A stretch of DNA of 51,775 bases, from NCBI RefSeq assembly GCF_017115025.1, contig NZ_JABXKM010000227.1:1-51775 (forward strand), in the 5' to 3' direction. Shown piece by piece: positions 35,676-44,974 of the stretch. Source of the stretch: Nostoc sp. NOS(2021). GTDB lineage: Bacteria > Cyanobacteriota > Cyanobacteriia > Cyanobacteriales > Nostocaceae. The translations under genes and the position numbers were made by a program. Below the pieces are notes generated by a model, which saw only the letters and a program-made list of their open reading frames with translations, ran no database searches and was not told the DNA's origin. Within the stretch, counting starts at the first letter, position 1, and the number at the start of each line of letters is the position of its first letter.

Positions 35676-36104
35676 GTGAAACTTGACTCTGCATCTTTGG
35701 ATATTTCTGGCATATCTCAGACTGAGATCGAGCTAGAACTGAAAGACAGGACTGATTTGAACTTAACTCCTGCGATCGCCCAGCCAGTTGAGCCTGTAGT
35801 TGTCGGTAGTCCTCAAAAGCAGCAATCAGCGCTAGTAGTTTTTGGTACAACTTTTGTAACTATTTTTCTAGCAGAAATTGGAGATAAAACCCAGCTATCT
35901 ACCCTGTTAATGAGTGCAGAATCTCATTCGCCGTGGGTGGTATTTATCGGATCTGCGGCGGCGCTGATAACCACCAGCTTATTAGGTGTACTTTTAGGTA
36001 GTTGGATAGCCAGCCGACTCAGCCCGAAAACTGTAGAAAAATCAGCAGGGGTGATGTTGTTGGTGATTTCCGTAATGCTGTTTTGGGATGTATTCCAAGG
36101 TTAG
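35676..36104 (+). CDS. GDT1/UPF0016 half-transporter 1 (putative Mn exporter)
   Basis: 142 residues from a GTG start. A hydrophilic N-terminal leader of about 50 residues precedes three hydrophobic helices; helix 1 holds the family motif EIGDKTQ that binds cation. UPF0016 proteins normally carry two such motifs in one chain of about 200 residues; here each half is a separate gene. Related cyanobacterial and plant proteins export Mn2+ (or exchange Ca2+/Mn2+) across plasma or thylakoid membrane. Works presumably as a heterodimer with the next gene. Confidence 0.88.
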   Translation: MKLDSASLDISGISQTEIELELKDRTDLNLTPAIAQPVEPVVVGSPQKQQSALVVFGTTFVTIFLAEIGDKTQLSTLLMSAESHSPWVVFIGSAAALITTSLLGVLLGSWIASRLSPKTVEKSAGVMLLVISVMLFWDVFQG

Positions 36105-36148
36105 TTAGGAGTTAGAAGTTAGGAATTAGAAGTTAGCAGTTAGTAGTT
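36102..36148. repeat. AGTTAGG/AGTTAGA heptad repeat between the half-transporter genes
   Basis: Loose tandem run of 7-bp units AGTTAGG, AGTTAGA, GAATTAG, AGTTAGC. Similar text follows recJ at 34737-34760. Typical STRR of heterocystous cyanobacteria. Confidence 0.6.
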
Positions 36149-36240
36149 ATTTTCCCTCATCTCCCCCTTGCAAGAAGCTAAATCTACATCTCTCCCAGTC
36201 TTGATTTTGAATTTTGAATTGATTTCTCCCCCTTAATCAT

Positions 36241-36534
36241 ATGGATTGGCATCTTTTAGGACTGAGCTTTATTACAGTTTTTTTATCAGAATTGGGTGAC
36301 AAAAGTCAGCTAGCAGCGATCGCACTTTCAGGGCGTTGTAATTCTGGGCGTGCAGTATTTTTTGGCGCAGCAGGCGCATTGCTGTTAACAAGCCTGTTGG
36401 GAGCATTAGCAGGGGGTGCAGTAGCCGAATTATTACCTACACGCTTGTTAAAAGCGATCGCTGCTATGGGATTTGCCATCCTCGCTGCACGTTTGCTGTT
36501 ATTTAACAAGGAACCATCGGCAGATTCTGAATAA
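36241..36534 (+). CDS. GDT1/UPF0016 half-transporter 2 (putative Mn exporter)
   Basis: 97 residues, three hydrophobic helices, motif ELGDKSQ in the first. It is the second half of the split UPF0016 transporter. The gap of 136 bp to half 1 contains a heptad repeat. In Anabaena such pairs have been described as hemi manganese exchangers needing both subunits; this assignment here is by similarity of layout. Confidence 0.88.
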   Translation: MDWHLLGLSFITVFLSELGDKSQLAAIALSGRCNSGRAVFFGAAGALLLTSLLGALAGGAVAELLPTRLLKAIAAMGFAILAARLLLFNKEPSADSE

Positions 36535-36605
36535 ACATCATAACCAAATCACCTAGTTTGCACATTCAGATAAATTTTGAAACCAGACATTAGGGACTGA
36601 CAAAT

Positions 36606-36636
36606 AAAAAAACATCCCAAATTTTATTGTGGGATG
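36606..36636 (-). terminator. Rho-independent terminator for the BtuF-like gene
   Basis: On the minus strand CATCCCA...TGGGATG forms a hairpin (36630-36636 with 36613-36619) followed by seven T (36606-36612). It is immediately downstream of the minus-strand gene. A further hairpin, GGGTGTCCGC...GCGAACACCC, sits at 36636-36673. Confidence 0.65.
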
Positions 36637-36739
36637 GGTGTCCGCACTACGTGCCGCTACGCGAACACCCATCCCATATTCAGGGCGGGCTTTCCTGCCA
36701 ACCCCACAACAAGATGGATAATTTATTTCTTGTCAGTCC

Positions 36740-37666
36740 TTATAAAGGTTCCCAACCGGTTCCTTTGTAGCCGTATTGAAAAATTTCTGGATGCAAAATT
36801 TCTGCCAAAATTTCTAGAGAATCTACCAGTCGCGGCCCTGGACGATTGAAGTAAGAATTACCATCAGTGATGTAGACCCTACCAGCTTGGGTAGCGTGCA
36901 GTTTTTCCCAGTCTAAATGTTGAGTTAACAAATTGGCTTCTTGGCGAGTGCGATTTAAATCAAACCCACAAGGCATAAAAGCAATTACATCGGGATTAGT
37001 TGTTAATAGTGTTTCCCACGGCAAGATCGGAGAAGACTGACCTGTAACACAAAATAGAGAGTGTCCTCCTGCTAAATTAACTAATTCAGGAATCCAGTTG
37101 GCGGCGACCATCAAAGGATCAGTCCACTCAATGCAGGTGACAGTAGGCACTTCATTTAAAGAAAGTCCTTGGATTCTGTGCTGACAAATTTTGACGCGAG
37201 CTTCTAAATTTTCTAAGATGTTTACCGAGTCTACGCCAAAGATGTTGCCGACTCGCTCAATGTCAGCCCAAACATCGTGGAGAGTATTGGGTTGTAAAGA
37301 AATAATCTGAGGTTTACTGTCAATGAGTGTGGCAACTGCCTTTTCAACTTCGTGTAAGCTGACAGCACAAACATCGCACTGGTCTTGAGTGAGAATGTGG
37401 GTAGGCTGCAACTGCTCTAAAACATCTGTTTTGATTTCATAAATACTGAGAGCAGATTGCAATAAATTGTTCACCTCATCGTTAATTTCGCTACTGGAGG
37501 CATTGGAATTTAAACGTGCTTGGGTACAAATGGGGCGGTTTTGGATTTCTGGAGGGTAATCGCATTCGTGCGATCGCCCCACAATAGCATCAACCAACCC
37601 TAGTGCCGCTAAAATCTCTGTTCCACCGGGAATCAGAGAAACAATTCTTAGATTACTATCCGTCAT
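36740..37666 (-). CDS. BtuF/FepB-like cobalamin-binding-type protein without signal peptide
   Basis: 308 residues of the periplasmic-binding-protein class III fold: IVSLIPGGTEILAALGLVDAIVGRSHECDYP at the N-terminus, LTQDQCDVCAVS, EWTDPLMVAANWIPELV and FNRPGPRLVDSLEILAEI. There is no export signal, as in a group of cytosolic BtuF-like proteins common in cyanobacteria and archaea. No BtuCD genes adjoin. Its ligand could be a corrinoid or another metal complex; unknown. Confidence 0.8.
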   Translation of the reverse strand: MTDSNLRIVSLIPGGTEILAALGLVDAIVGRSHECDYPPEIQNRPICTQARLNSNASSSEINDEVNNLLQSALSIYEIKTDVLEQLQPTHILTQDQCDVCAVSLHEVEKAVATLIDSKPQIISLQPNTLHDVWADIERVGNIFGVDSVNILENLEARVKICQHRIQGLSLNEVPTVTCIEWTDPLMVAANWIPELVNLAGGHSLFCVTGQSSPILPWETLLTTNPDVIAFMPCGFDLNRTRQEANLLTQHLDWEKLHATQAGRVYITDGNSYFNRPGPRLVDSLEILAEILHPEIFQYGYKGTGWEPL

Positions 37667-38135
37667 CGCTCCACCTCCACAAAAGCTGCCTTTAGCTTAA
37701 TTTTGGCAAAATTTAAGTCTTTAGACATCTTTCTCTAGGAGAATCAAGGCTGTTTTGGTAGTCAACACTAAGCAATAAATTGACTTAAGACTTACGCAAA
37801 AAGATTTTTGTGGGCGAGTCTGCGATCGTTGGAGTCCCACACCAAATTTTAAGAGTCCCCCAATTCAAAATACTATACTACTTCATAGTAGAATTACTTG
37901 ATAGTGGAATTATTTGAAATGCTAATTATACCCTGGCATAAATTGCTGGCATGATGTAATAAAAGTGATTAGCAAAATCTAGCTTGGAACTCGTTATCCA
38001 GAATCATCAGATTTGAGTAAAAAAATATACTTTCCGGTTATGAAAAACCATATCAAGTAATTGTAGTTATACAAAGACGGTTTTACTTTTTCCGTAGAAC
38101 TGTAAGGCAAAATTATTTCTTCTTGAGGGCAACTA
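37667..38135. other. Intergenic region between divergent genes
   Basis: About 470 bp. It holds a single end-like copy of the MITE terminus (AGACTTACGCAAAAAG, 37788-37803) followed by GCGAGTCTGCGATCG repeat text. No promoter could be assigned with confidence and no gene was seen. Confidence 0.45.
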
Positions 38136-40319
38136 ATGCAGGTGCTGTCGGCTAGAGATATTACAGAGCAGAAGCAGGCCCAAGAGGCTTTGCAAATTAG
38201 AGAAAATGGTCGGCAAAAACAAAGTCAGAAGCTGCTGCAACTGGCAAGGAGCAAGACATTTCAGCAAGGCAATCTTAACGCTGTGTTAAGGGAAATCACA
38301 GAAACTGCTGCTCGGACGCTCTTAGTGGAGCGAGTTGGGGTGTGGTTATATAATAAAGAACGTTCAAAAATTGAATGCATCGATTTATATAATCTGAGTA
38401 CTAAGGAGCATACCTTTGGTAAGTCGCTTTTAAAAACAAATTATCCGGCTTATTTCCAGGCTTTAGAAGAGGAACGTAGCATTGCCGCACATGATGCTAA
38501 AAACGATATAAGAACCCAAGAATTATCCGAGTCTTATCTTTCAGTTTTGGGCATCACATCCCTGCTGGATGCACCGATTTGGGTAGAGGGTCGCTTGGTA
38601 GGCGTAGTCTGTCACGAACACATAGGCGAAGGTCGCCAATGGACTTTGGAAGAAGAAACTTTTGCTGGCTCGATTGCAGATTTCGTGACGCTGGCTATAG
38701 AAGCGAGCGAGCGAAACGTCGTGCAGGAAGCACTGCGACAGAGTGAGGCGCAATTCCGGGCGATTTTTGAGCGTTCCTCTATCGGCATTGGACTTATAGA
38801 TATGAAAGCACAGATAGTCGATACTAATCTGGTACTGTGCGAGATTTTAGGATACAGCCGAGAAGAAGTATACGGCAAGCGCTTTACAGATTACATTTCC
38901 ACAGAAAGGGGGGATTTAAAACTTTACAAACAACTGATGTCAAGAATTCGCACAGACTTAAAGAGAACTTCGAGGGTGGGCTTCCAACCCTCTGAACATC
39001 AGGAACAGCTTGTCGATAGACATCGCATTGAGATGGAAAGACGCTGTTTGCATCAAGATGGTAACTTAGTTTGGACTCATATCTCTGTTTCTGTTATACC
39101 AGACAGCAATGGTGAACCTGAGTTTTTTCTAGCGATGATTGAGGACATTACTAAACGCAAGCAAACAGAGTTGAAACTGCGTGCCTCTCAAGAAGCAGCA
39201 GAAGCCGCCAATCGGGCAAAAAGTGAATTTTTAGCAACCATGAGCCATGAGTTACGGACGCCTCTCAATGCGATTATGGGTTTGTCACAATTACTGCAAC
39301 AAGAAATAGTTGGCTCACTCAATGAAAAGCAGAACGAATATGTAAATTCTATATATAGTAGTGGTGAACATCTGCTAGCACTGATTAACGATATCCTTGA
39401 TTTATCTAAGGTAGAAGCAGGCAAAGAGGAACTGTTACTCTCATCTTTGCTAGTGTCAGATTTATGTAATTATGCCATCTGGACAGTGCGCGATCGCGCT
39501 TTAGAAAAGGGATTGCAACTCACACATGAAATTGACCTAGAAGCGGATATTTGTATTGCTGATGAGCGGCGCATCAAGCAAATGCTACTCAACCTGTTGA
39601 CTAATGCCATTAAATTCACCCCAGCCGGTCAGGTATCGCTGGTAGTCAAAAAAGTACCGCAAGGGATAACCTTTACAGTTTCAGATACTGGAATTGGTAT
39701 AGATTCAAATCAGTTTCAATTTCTATTTGAACCGTTTCAACAGCTTGACAGTCAGTTAAATCGCCAGTATGAAGGCACTGGTTTGGGTTTAGCTTTAACA
39801 CGCAAATTAGCGCGTTTGCATGGTGGAGATGTGACCTTTACATCGACTTTGGGAAAGGGTAGTCAGTTCACTCTGTTTCTACCAAATTCAGTGTATTCGG
39901 GAGATGAGGGAGCAGATTTTACCTTGTTCTCCTCTTCCCCTGCCATCTCCACAAATAAAACTATTTTGCTTGTGGAAGAAGAGGAAAACACTGCCACAGT
40001 GTTGCAAGATTATCTCCACACAATTGGCTACCAAGTTAAGTGGATAGATAATGGTAACGACTTTTTGAAACAGGTGCAAAACCTCCAACCGGATTTAGTT
40101 TTTTTTGATTTCCAGTTAATCAGGGATGTTAGCATCTTGAATTTGCTGAATGTTCTTAGACAACAGCCTTCTTGGGAAGATTTGCCGATTGTAATGATGA
40201 CCTTAAGCGAACCTTTAGAAGAGGAAATTACCATGCTGCCAGGTAATGCTAATGACTATCTTGTAAAACCAATTCGGATAGTCCAGCTAGAGTCAGTACT
40301 GATGCGATATTTGAGTTAA
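38136..40319 (+). CDS. Hybrid histidine kinase (GAF-PAS-HisKA-HATPase-REC), N-terminally truncated
   Basis: 727 residues, cytosolic. Order: residual PAC tail (LMQVLSARDITEQKQAQEAL), GAF domain about 35-190, PAS/PAC about 205-350, HisKA with phospho-acceptor His371 in MSHELRTPLN, HATPase with NLLTNAIKF, DTGIGI and GTGLGL, then a receiver domain about 610-727 with Asp658 (FFDFQL) and Lys in YLVKPI. The GAF lacks the Cys of typical phytochrome-type bilin sites as far as I can see. The frame begins inside what should be a PAC motif and is closed just upstream by TGA, so a first PAS domain was probably lost. The target of signalling is unknown. Confidence 0.88.
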   Translation: MQVLSARDITEQKQAQEALQIRENGRQKQSQKLLQLARSKTFQQGNLNAVLREITETAARTLLVERVGVWLYNKERSKIECIDLYNLSTKEHTFGKSLLKTNYPAYFQALEEERSIAAHDAKNDIRTQELSESYLSVLGITSLLDAPIWVEGRLVGVVCHEHIGEGRQWTLEEETFAGSIADFVTLAIEASERNVVQEALRQSEAQFRAIFERSSIGIGLIDMKAQIVDTNLVLCEILGYSREEVYGKRFTDYISTERGDLKLYKQLMSRIRTDLKRTSRVGFQPSEHQEQLVDRHRIEMERRCLHQDGNLVWTHISVSVIPDSNGEPEFFLAMIEDITKRKQTELKLRASQEAAEAANRAKSEFLATMSHELRTPLNAIMGLSQLLQQEIVGSLNEKQNEYVNSIYSSGEHLLALINDILDLSKVEAGKEELLLSSLLVSDLCNYAIWTVRDRALEKGLQLTHEIDLEADICIADERRIKQMLLNLLTNAIKFTPAGQVSLVVKKVPQGITFTVSDTGIGIDSNQFQFLFEPFQQLDSQLNRQYEGTGLGLALTRKLARLHGGDVTFTSTLGKGSQFTLFLPNSVYSGDEGADFTLFSSSPAISTNKTILLVEEEENTATVLQDYLHTIGYQVKWIDNGNDFLKQVQNLQPDLVFFDFQLIRDVSILNLLNVLRQQPSWEDLPIVMMTLSEPLEEEITMLPGNANDYLVKPIRIVQLESVLMRYLS

Positions 40320-40434
40320 TTGGTCATAAAAATACATTTTTTCATGACCAATTCTATCATATCCGGCTGATTAGTTGTCAGATCGCAAGTGATTAGGTGG
40401 ACATGATATTAGTGAAAAAATATACTATATATTT

Positions 40435-40881
40435 TTACTTTGACTGTGAGAATTTTTTTCTCATTTTCACATGGGGAATACTGGCTTCTTCAAATATTTC
40501 TCCTTCTTCTACAAAATCCAATTTTTTGTATAAATCTTTCACATATTCTTGAGCATGAATCACTACTTCTAGAATATTTTTGTTAGCTATCACTTGTAGG
40601 GCATTTTCCATAATTTTCTTACCAATCCCCTTCCCTCTAGCTGTAGACAAAACAGCAAGCCTTTCTATTTTGGCAGTTTTATCATCTAAATATCTAATTC
40701 TGGCAGTACCCACAACTTCCTCATTGAAATAAGCAATTAGATGATCAGATATTTCATCTTTGCCATCAAATTCTAAAGCGGAGTCTACCCCTTGTTCTTC
40801 CTGAAATACTGCTATCCTAATTGCTCGAATTGCTGGAAATTCTTTAGGCAGTTCAGCAATTTTTATAACTAAATTGGTCAT
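40435..40881 (-). CDS. GNAT-family N-acetyltransferase (YjcF/ElaA-like)
   Basis: 148 residues. Full-length single GNAT domain: IRIAVFQEEQGVDSALEFDGKD, then VVGTARIRYLDDKTAKIERLAVLSTARGKGIGKKI with the acetyl-CoA loop (RGKGIG), and the C-terminal YKKLDFVEEGEIFEEASIPHVKM. The N-terminal 'FQEEQGV' and terminal 'E.GIPH..M' patterns are those of YjcF/ElaA-type enzymes. Acceptor unknown. Confidence 0.9.
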   Translation of the reverse strand: MTNLVIKIAELPKEFPAIRAIRIAVFQEEQGVDSALEFDGKDEISDHLIAYFNEEVVGTARIRYLDDKTAKIERLAVLSTARGKGIGKKIMENALQVIANKNILEVVIHAQEYVKDLYKKLDFVEEGEIFEEASIPHVKMRKKFSQSK

Positions 40882-40983
40882 AAAGCTTTATTTATATTCT
40901 TTAATTTATTTGCAGTTTAATTTAGTAAACTTGAGTTTACATGACATTTTGAATTTTGAATTGTTTATTGGTAGTTTAATAAC

Positions 40984-41011
40984 AAAAAAGGTGGGCAATG
41001 CTGCCCACCTT
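40984..41011 (-). terminator. Rho-independent terminator of the proline dehydrogenase fusion
   Basis: Minus-strand stem AAGGTGGGCA / TGCCCACCTT (41011-41002 with 40997-40988) with loop GCAT, followed by a run of T (complement of AAAAAA at 40984-40989). It lies 8 bp past the stop codon of the minus-strand gene. Confidence 0.85.
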
Positions 41012-41018
41012 ACCTGTT

Positions 41019-44000
41019 TTAATCTGCGCCTTCAATTGGTGCAAAACCTTGGCGCTGAATATTTTCTGTGACTGCGCGTGGTTCCAGGAATTGTAGGAGG
41101 TAATCAGGGCCGCCTGCTTTAGAACCTACTCCAGAAAGTTTGAATCCACCAAAGGGTTGCCGTCCAACGATCGCTCCGGTAATATTGCGGTTAATGTACA
41201 AATTCCCAACTTCAAACTCTGTCTGCGCTTGCTGAATGTGCGAAGGCGTTCTAGAATAAAGTCCGCCAGTTAAGGCGTAATTTGTACCGTTGGCGACTGC
41301 TAAGGCTTCCTGGAAATCTTTCACCCGAATTACCGCCAGCACAGGCCCAAAAATTTCTTGCTGGGAAATTACCGCATTTGGCGATACTTCACTAAAGATC
41401 ACTGGGCCGATAAAATATCCTTGTTCGGTTGCTGGTAATTCCAACGCTACTTCTGCTTCTGCCTTACCCTTCTCAATATACTCCCGGATGCGATCGCGGG
41501 CATTAGCATCAATTACCGGCCCAACTTGTGTACTCGGTAACTCTGCTTCCCCAATGTTCAAGGATTTTGTCGCTTCCACTAACCGTTGCACAAAGGTATC
41601 ATAAATCGGTTGCAGCACAATCACCCTGGAGGCGGCAGAACATTTCTGGCCGCTATAACCAAATGCCGACTGCACTACTCCCACAACGGCTTGGTCTAAA
41701 TCAGCACTTTCATCGACAATGATCGCATTTTTGCCGCCCATTTCCGCAATCACCCGTTTCATGTGCTTCTGTCCAGGTTTCAGCGTTGCTGCTTCTGCGT
41801 AAATTCTACAGCCTACTTCCTGGGAACCCGTAAAAGCAATTACATGAGTATCTGGATGATTTACCAAATAAGCGCCGACTTGGGAACCCTTACCAGGTAC
41901 GTATTGAAATACACCTTTAGGAAAACCAGCATCTACCAAGATTTCTGTGAGTTTCGCTGCAATCACAGAAGATGTTTCCGCAGGTTTCAGGAGAGTACAG
42001 TTGCCTGAAACTAAAGCTGCAACAGTCATTCCACAAGCGATCGCTAGCGGGAAATTCCAGGGAGAAATTACCACAGCAATACCTCGTGGCTGGTAAATAT
42101 AACGATTAGTTTCACCAATAATGTCGTAATTTACACCTTTATCCAACCGCTCTATCTCGTCAGCGTAGTACCGACAGAAGTCTATCGCTTCAGAAACCTC
42201 TCCATCAGCTTCCTTAACTGGTTTCCCAACTTCCAAAACTATCCAAACTGAAAGTTCAGCGCGGCGGAGTTCCATCAAATCACCCGCTTTCCGCAAAATA
42301 TCAGCGCGTTGTTTAGCTGGTGTTTTCTTCCACCCAGGAAATGCCGCTTTGGCAGCTTGCATCGCCTGTTCCGCCTGTTCAACGCTAATCAACCCAACTT
42401 TACCAACTACCTCACTGAAATTAGAAGGATTCAGAGAATCAACAAATTCGGGCGTATTAACATACTCGCCATTAATCAGCGGTAAATAAGTTTTACCCAA
42501 CTGTTGGCGAACGTTTTGGAAAGCTTGAGCAGATTTTCTTGTCATCTCTTCCACCGCATAATCGGTATCAGCAGCACCAAGGAAATGAGAGACGCGATTA
42601 ATCGCGTCTCTACTTTGGAGAGACGCGACGCCAGTCGCTACAACGGGGGGAACCCCCGCAACGCGCTGGCTCATTAATCGCGTCTGTACGTTCTCCTCTT
42701 TGACAATCGGCGGCGCTAATAATTCCTCAATCGGTCGATTTTCGAGATTTTGCCGTAAAAAAGAACTATTAGCCGTATTTTCCAACAACCGCCGAATTAA
42801 ATACGCCATTCCAGGTAATAATTCACCGTAAGGACAGTAAACTCTCACCCGATAACCCCTGTCAACCAATGCCTTGGCAACTTTATCACCCATACCGTAG
42901 AGAACTTGTAATTCAAAGCGACGGCGAGGGACATTTAAACTTTCAGCGATGGCAATGGCGCGAGAGTGCGATCGCACATTATGGCTACCAATGGCAGAAT
43001 ACACATATTGATGATTTTCTAGCAATAATTGAGTGATGGTTTCAAAGTTAGCATCACTTGCCGCTTTCTCGTTGTAAACTGGCTGTGGCCAATGCTTTTG
43101 GGCTGCTTTGATAGTTTCCTGATCCCAATATGCGCCTTTCACCAAGCGGATTGTCAGGGGATAACCGCGTTGTTTCAACCAAGAAATTAGGTCTTTGGTA
43201 TCTTGCTCACTATCACGCAGATATGCTTGAATTGTCATGCCAATATCTGTGCGTTGCCGAAACTCTTCTTCTAGTAACAGTTTTTTCAGGATGCTAAGAG
43301 TGATATCCTTATAGGCATACTGTTCCATATCAAAATGCACAGCTGCGCCTAATTCTTTGGCACGACGTAAGAGAATACGAATGCGATCGCTAACTCGCTC
43401 CTCACTACCTTTAGCATCTAATGGGTCAAATTGGGAATAAAAGGCGGTTAACTTCACAGAAACCTGAACTTTTGGTATTGATTCGCCATCAGCCTCATCA
43501 ATAGCCGGGATAGCTGCCCAATTCTTCGATGCTTCCACCAATTGTTGCATTAATTCTAGATAGCGTTCTAGATAAGACTGCGCTTCGGCTTCGGTAATTA
43601 CTGCTTCACCAAGTAAGTCAATGGTAAAAGCCATTTTCTCTTTTCGCAGTCGTTCAACTGTTTTGATGACTTGTTTAATATTTTCCCCAGAAATATATTT
43701 ATGAGCAAGAGTCTCAACCGCAGTACCAACAGTTGTAGCAGCAACTTGTCCTGGCATAGAGTCGGGGTTAGCAAAATTGAGCATTCCCTTCAAAGCTGCC
43801 GGTAATTCTACAGACTCATCTCCGAGATATTCTTGTAAATGTGAGGCAATTTCTGATTTACTGTGCAAAGCAGGTAGCGTATCTATAAAGCGAAATAGTT
43901 GCACCCGCAACCCCGGATTACTCATCGCCCAAGCTAGTAATTTATCATCCCAACGCATTTGATCCCGCAGGGAAGAAAAAAACGAACGATTTTCCTGCGT

Positions 44001-44072
44001 TGCTGCAAGAAGTTGTTTCGCAATTTCTTGGGTTTTAGCTTCGTAGGTGCTTGTTTGTACTTGTAATACCAC
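41019..44072 (-). CDS. putA: Bifunctional proline dehydrogenase / 1-pyrroline-5-carboxylate dehydrogenase
   Basis: 1017 residues. Oxidises proline to glutamate. N-terminal ~460 residues: ProDH barrel (VSVKLTAFYSQFDP, RIRILLRRAKELGAAVHFDMEQYAYKD, IRLVKGAYWDQETIKA, GSHNVRSHSRAIA, LPGMAYLIRRLLENTANSSF). Residues ~530-1010: aldehyde dehydrogenase fold with SPWNFPLAIA, IAEMGGKNAIIVDE (general base Glu) and SGQKCSAASRVIV (nucleophile Cys), ending LQFLEPRAVTEN. No DNA-binding domain, unlike E. coli PutA. The inter-domain linker (about 465-500, VAGVPPVVATGVASLQSRDA) is encoded by a dispersed repeat. A strong terminator follows. Confidence 0.95.
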   Translation of the reverse strand: MVLQVQTSTYEAKTQEIAKQLLAATQENRSFFSSLRDQMRWDDKLLAWAMSNPGLRVQLFRFIDTLPALHSKSEIASHLQEYLGDESVELPAALKGMLNFANPDSMPGQVAATTVGTAVETLAHKYISGENIKQVIKTVERLRKEKMAFTIDLLGEAVITEAEAQSYLERYLELMQQLVEASKNWAAIPAIDEADGESIPKVQVSVKLTAFYSQFDPLDAKGSEERVSDRIRILLRRAKELGAAVHFDMEQYAYKDITLSILKKLLLEEEFRQRTDIGMTIQAYLRDSEQDTKDLISWLKQRGYPLTIRLVKGAYWDQETIKAAQKHWPQPVYNEKAASDANFETITQLLLENHQYVYSAIGSHNVRSHSRAIAIAESLNVPRRRFELQVLYGMGDKVAKALVDRGYRVRVYCPYGELLPGMAYLIRRLLENTANSSFLRQNLENRPIEELLAPPIVKEENVQTRLMSQRVAGVPPVVATGVASLQSRDAINRVSHFLGAADTDYAVEEMTRKSAQAFQNVRQQLGKTYLPLINGEYVNTPEFVDSLNPSNFSEVVGKVGLISVEQAEQAMQAAKAAFPGWKKTPAKQRADILRKAGDLMELRRAELSVWIVLEVGKPVKEADGEVSEAIDFCRYYADEIERLDKGVNYDIIGETNRYIYQPRGIAVVISPWNFPLAIACGMTVAALVSGNCTLLKPAETSSVIAAKLTEILVDAGFPKGVFQYVPGKGSQVGAYLVNHPDTHVIAFTGSQEVGCRIYAEAATLKPGQKHMKRVIAEMGGKNAIIVDESADLDQAVVGVVQSAFGYSGQKCSAASRVIVLQPIYDTFVQRLVEATKSLNIGEAELPSTQVGPVIDANARDRIREYIEKGKAEAEVALELPATEQGYFIGPVIFSEVSPNAVISQQEIFGPVLAVIRVKDFQEALAVANGTNYALTGGLYSRTPSHIQQAQTEFEVGNLYINRNITGAIVGRQPFGGFKLSGVGSKAGGPDYLLQFLEPRAVTENIQRQGFAPIEGAD
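42588..42680. repeat. Repeat insertion in the linker of the proline dehydrogenase fusion
   Basis: Starts with a 24-bp perfect palindrome (AGAGACGCGATT and its complement, 42588-42611) and continues GAGAGACGCGACGCCAGTCG, then GGGGGGAACCCCCGC and ACGCGCTGGCTCATTAATCG. The GACTGGC/GCCAGTCG and GGGGGTTTCCCCC/GGGGGGAACCCCC words also occur in the repeat nest near 45200. The reading frame is kept. Confidence 0.75.
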
Positions 44073-44200
44073 TGATCATAAACTCCGTTAATCAAGGCAA
44101 GGCTTTTTGTACAAAGCCTATGTCTTCTATTTTGACGCTTTCATATATTTAGTGGGGAGTAGGGGAGATGAGGGAGATGAAGAAGCAGAGGGGAATAATC

Positions 44201-44224
44201 AATGCCCAATGCCCAATGCCCAAT
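44201..44224. repeat. AATGCCC heptad repeat
   Basis: Three tandem AATGCCC units plus AAT, in the gap between the proline dehydrogenase fusion and the HD gene. The preceding 40 bp are GGGAGATGA-rich, a second imperfect repeat. No other feature seen in this 206-bp gap. Confidence 0.75.
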
Positions 44225-44278
44225 TCAATCACAAGTGTTATCCTTTTGTTGATCTATTTCTAACGTCATATTAAGAGT

Positions 44279-44956
44279 GTGAATACTATTGTGAATACTA
44301 TGTTTATGCCTACAGAAAACCTCACGCATATCTTATTTTCTAACTGGCACCACACACTCCAACCCTTTGGTGTTGAACAGGTAGCGTCTGAGAAAGCCTT
44401 TAATTGCTTGGTTGCAGCTTACTCTACCCCTGGTCGCTACTACCATACACTGAAACACATTGATCAGGTTCTCAGCACAATTGAGATTTTGCAAGGCTAC
44501 ACCAACAACTTAGCTGCTGTTCAACTAGCTGCCTGGTTTCACGATGTAGTGTATGACACTGAAGCTCAAGACAATGAAGAACGAAGCGCAGACTATGCTT
44601 TTGAGTTGCTGAGTAATTTGGGTATTCCAGAAAGTACCATAACTATTATTACCCGTCTGATTCTGAACACTAAAAACCACCAAGCTGCGGTGGATGACTA
44701 TGATAGCCAAGTTCTACTTGATGCAGATTTAGCGATCTTGGCTACTAACCTAGTCCAATATCCAGAATACGCCCATGCCATTCGCCAAGAATATGGCTGG
44801 GTGGCACAGGCAGAGTATATCACAGGTCGTCGGCAGGTTTTAGAGCGACTTTTACAGCGATCGCGTATCTACTCTACGCCTTTAATGTTAGAGTTCGCCG
44901 AACCATCTGCCCGTGGCAATATCCAGGCAGAAATTCAGTCTTTATTGTCTGATTAG
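44279..44956 (+). CDS. HD-superfamily metal-dependent hydrolase
   Basis: 225 residues. Predicted phosphohydrolase: RYYHTLKHIDQVL gives the first His, AAWFHDVVYDTEAQDNEERSA the HD pair, and VLLDADLAIL the distal Asp. This matches a family of about 200-residue HD proteins widespread in bacteria. Start uncertain: GTG 44279, or ATG 44300 which gives a 218-residue protein. Substrate unknown. Confidence 0.82.
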   Translation: MNTIVNTMFMPTENLTHILFSNWHHTLQPFGVEQVASEKAFNCLVAAYSTPGRYYHTLKHIDQVLSTIEILQGYTNNLAAVQLAAWFHDVVYDTEAQDNEERSADYAFELLSNLGIPESTITIITRLILNTKNHQAAVDDYDSQVLLDADLAILATNLVQYPEYAHAIRQEYGWVAQAEYITGRRQVLERLLQRSRIYSTPLMLEFAEPSARGNIQAEIQSLLSD

Positions 44957-44974
44957 TTCTACAGCGATTCTTAT

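Noticed and set aside
37667-37800. Cobalamin riboswitch upstream of the BtuF-like gene
   Set aside because: No B12-box-like sequence could be found in the leader.
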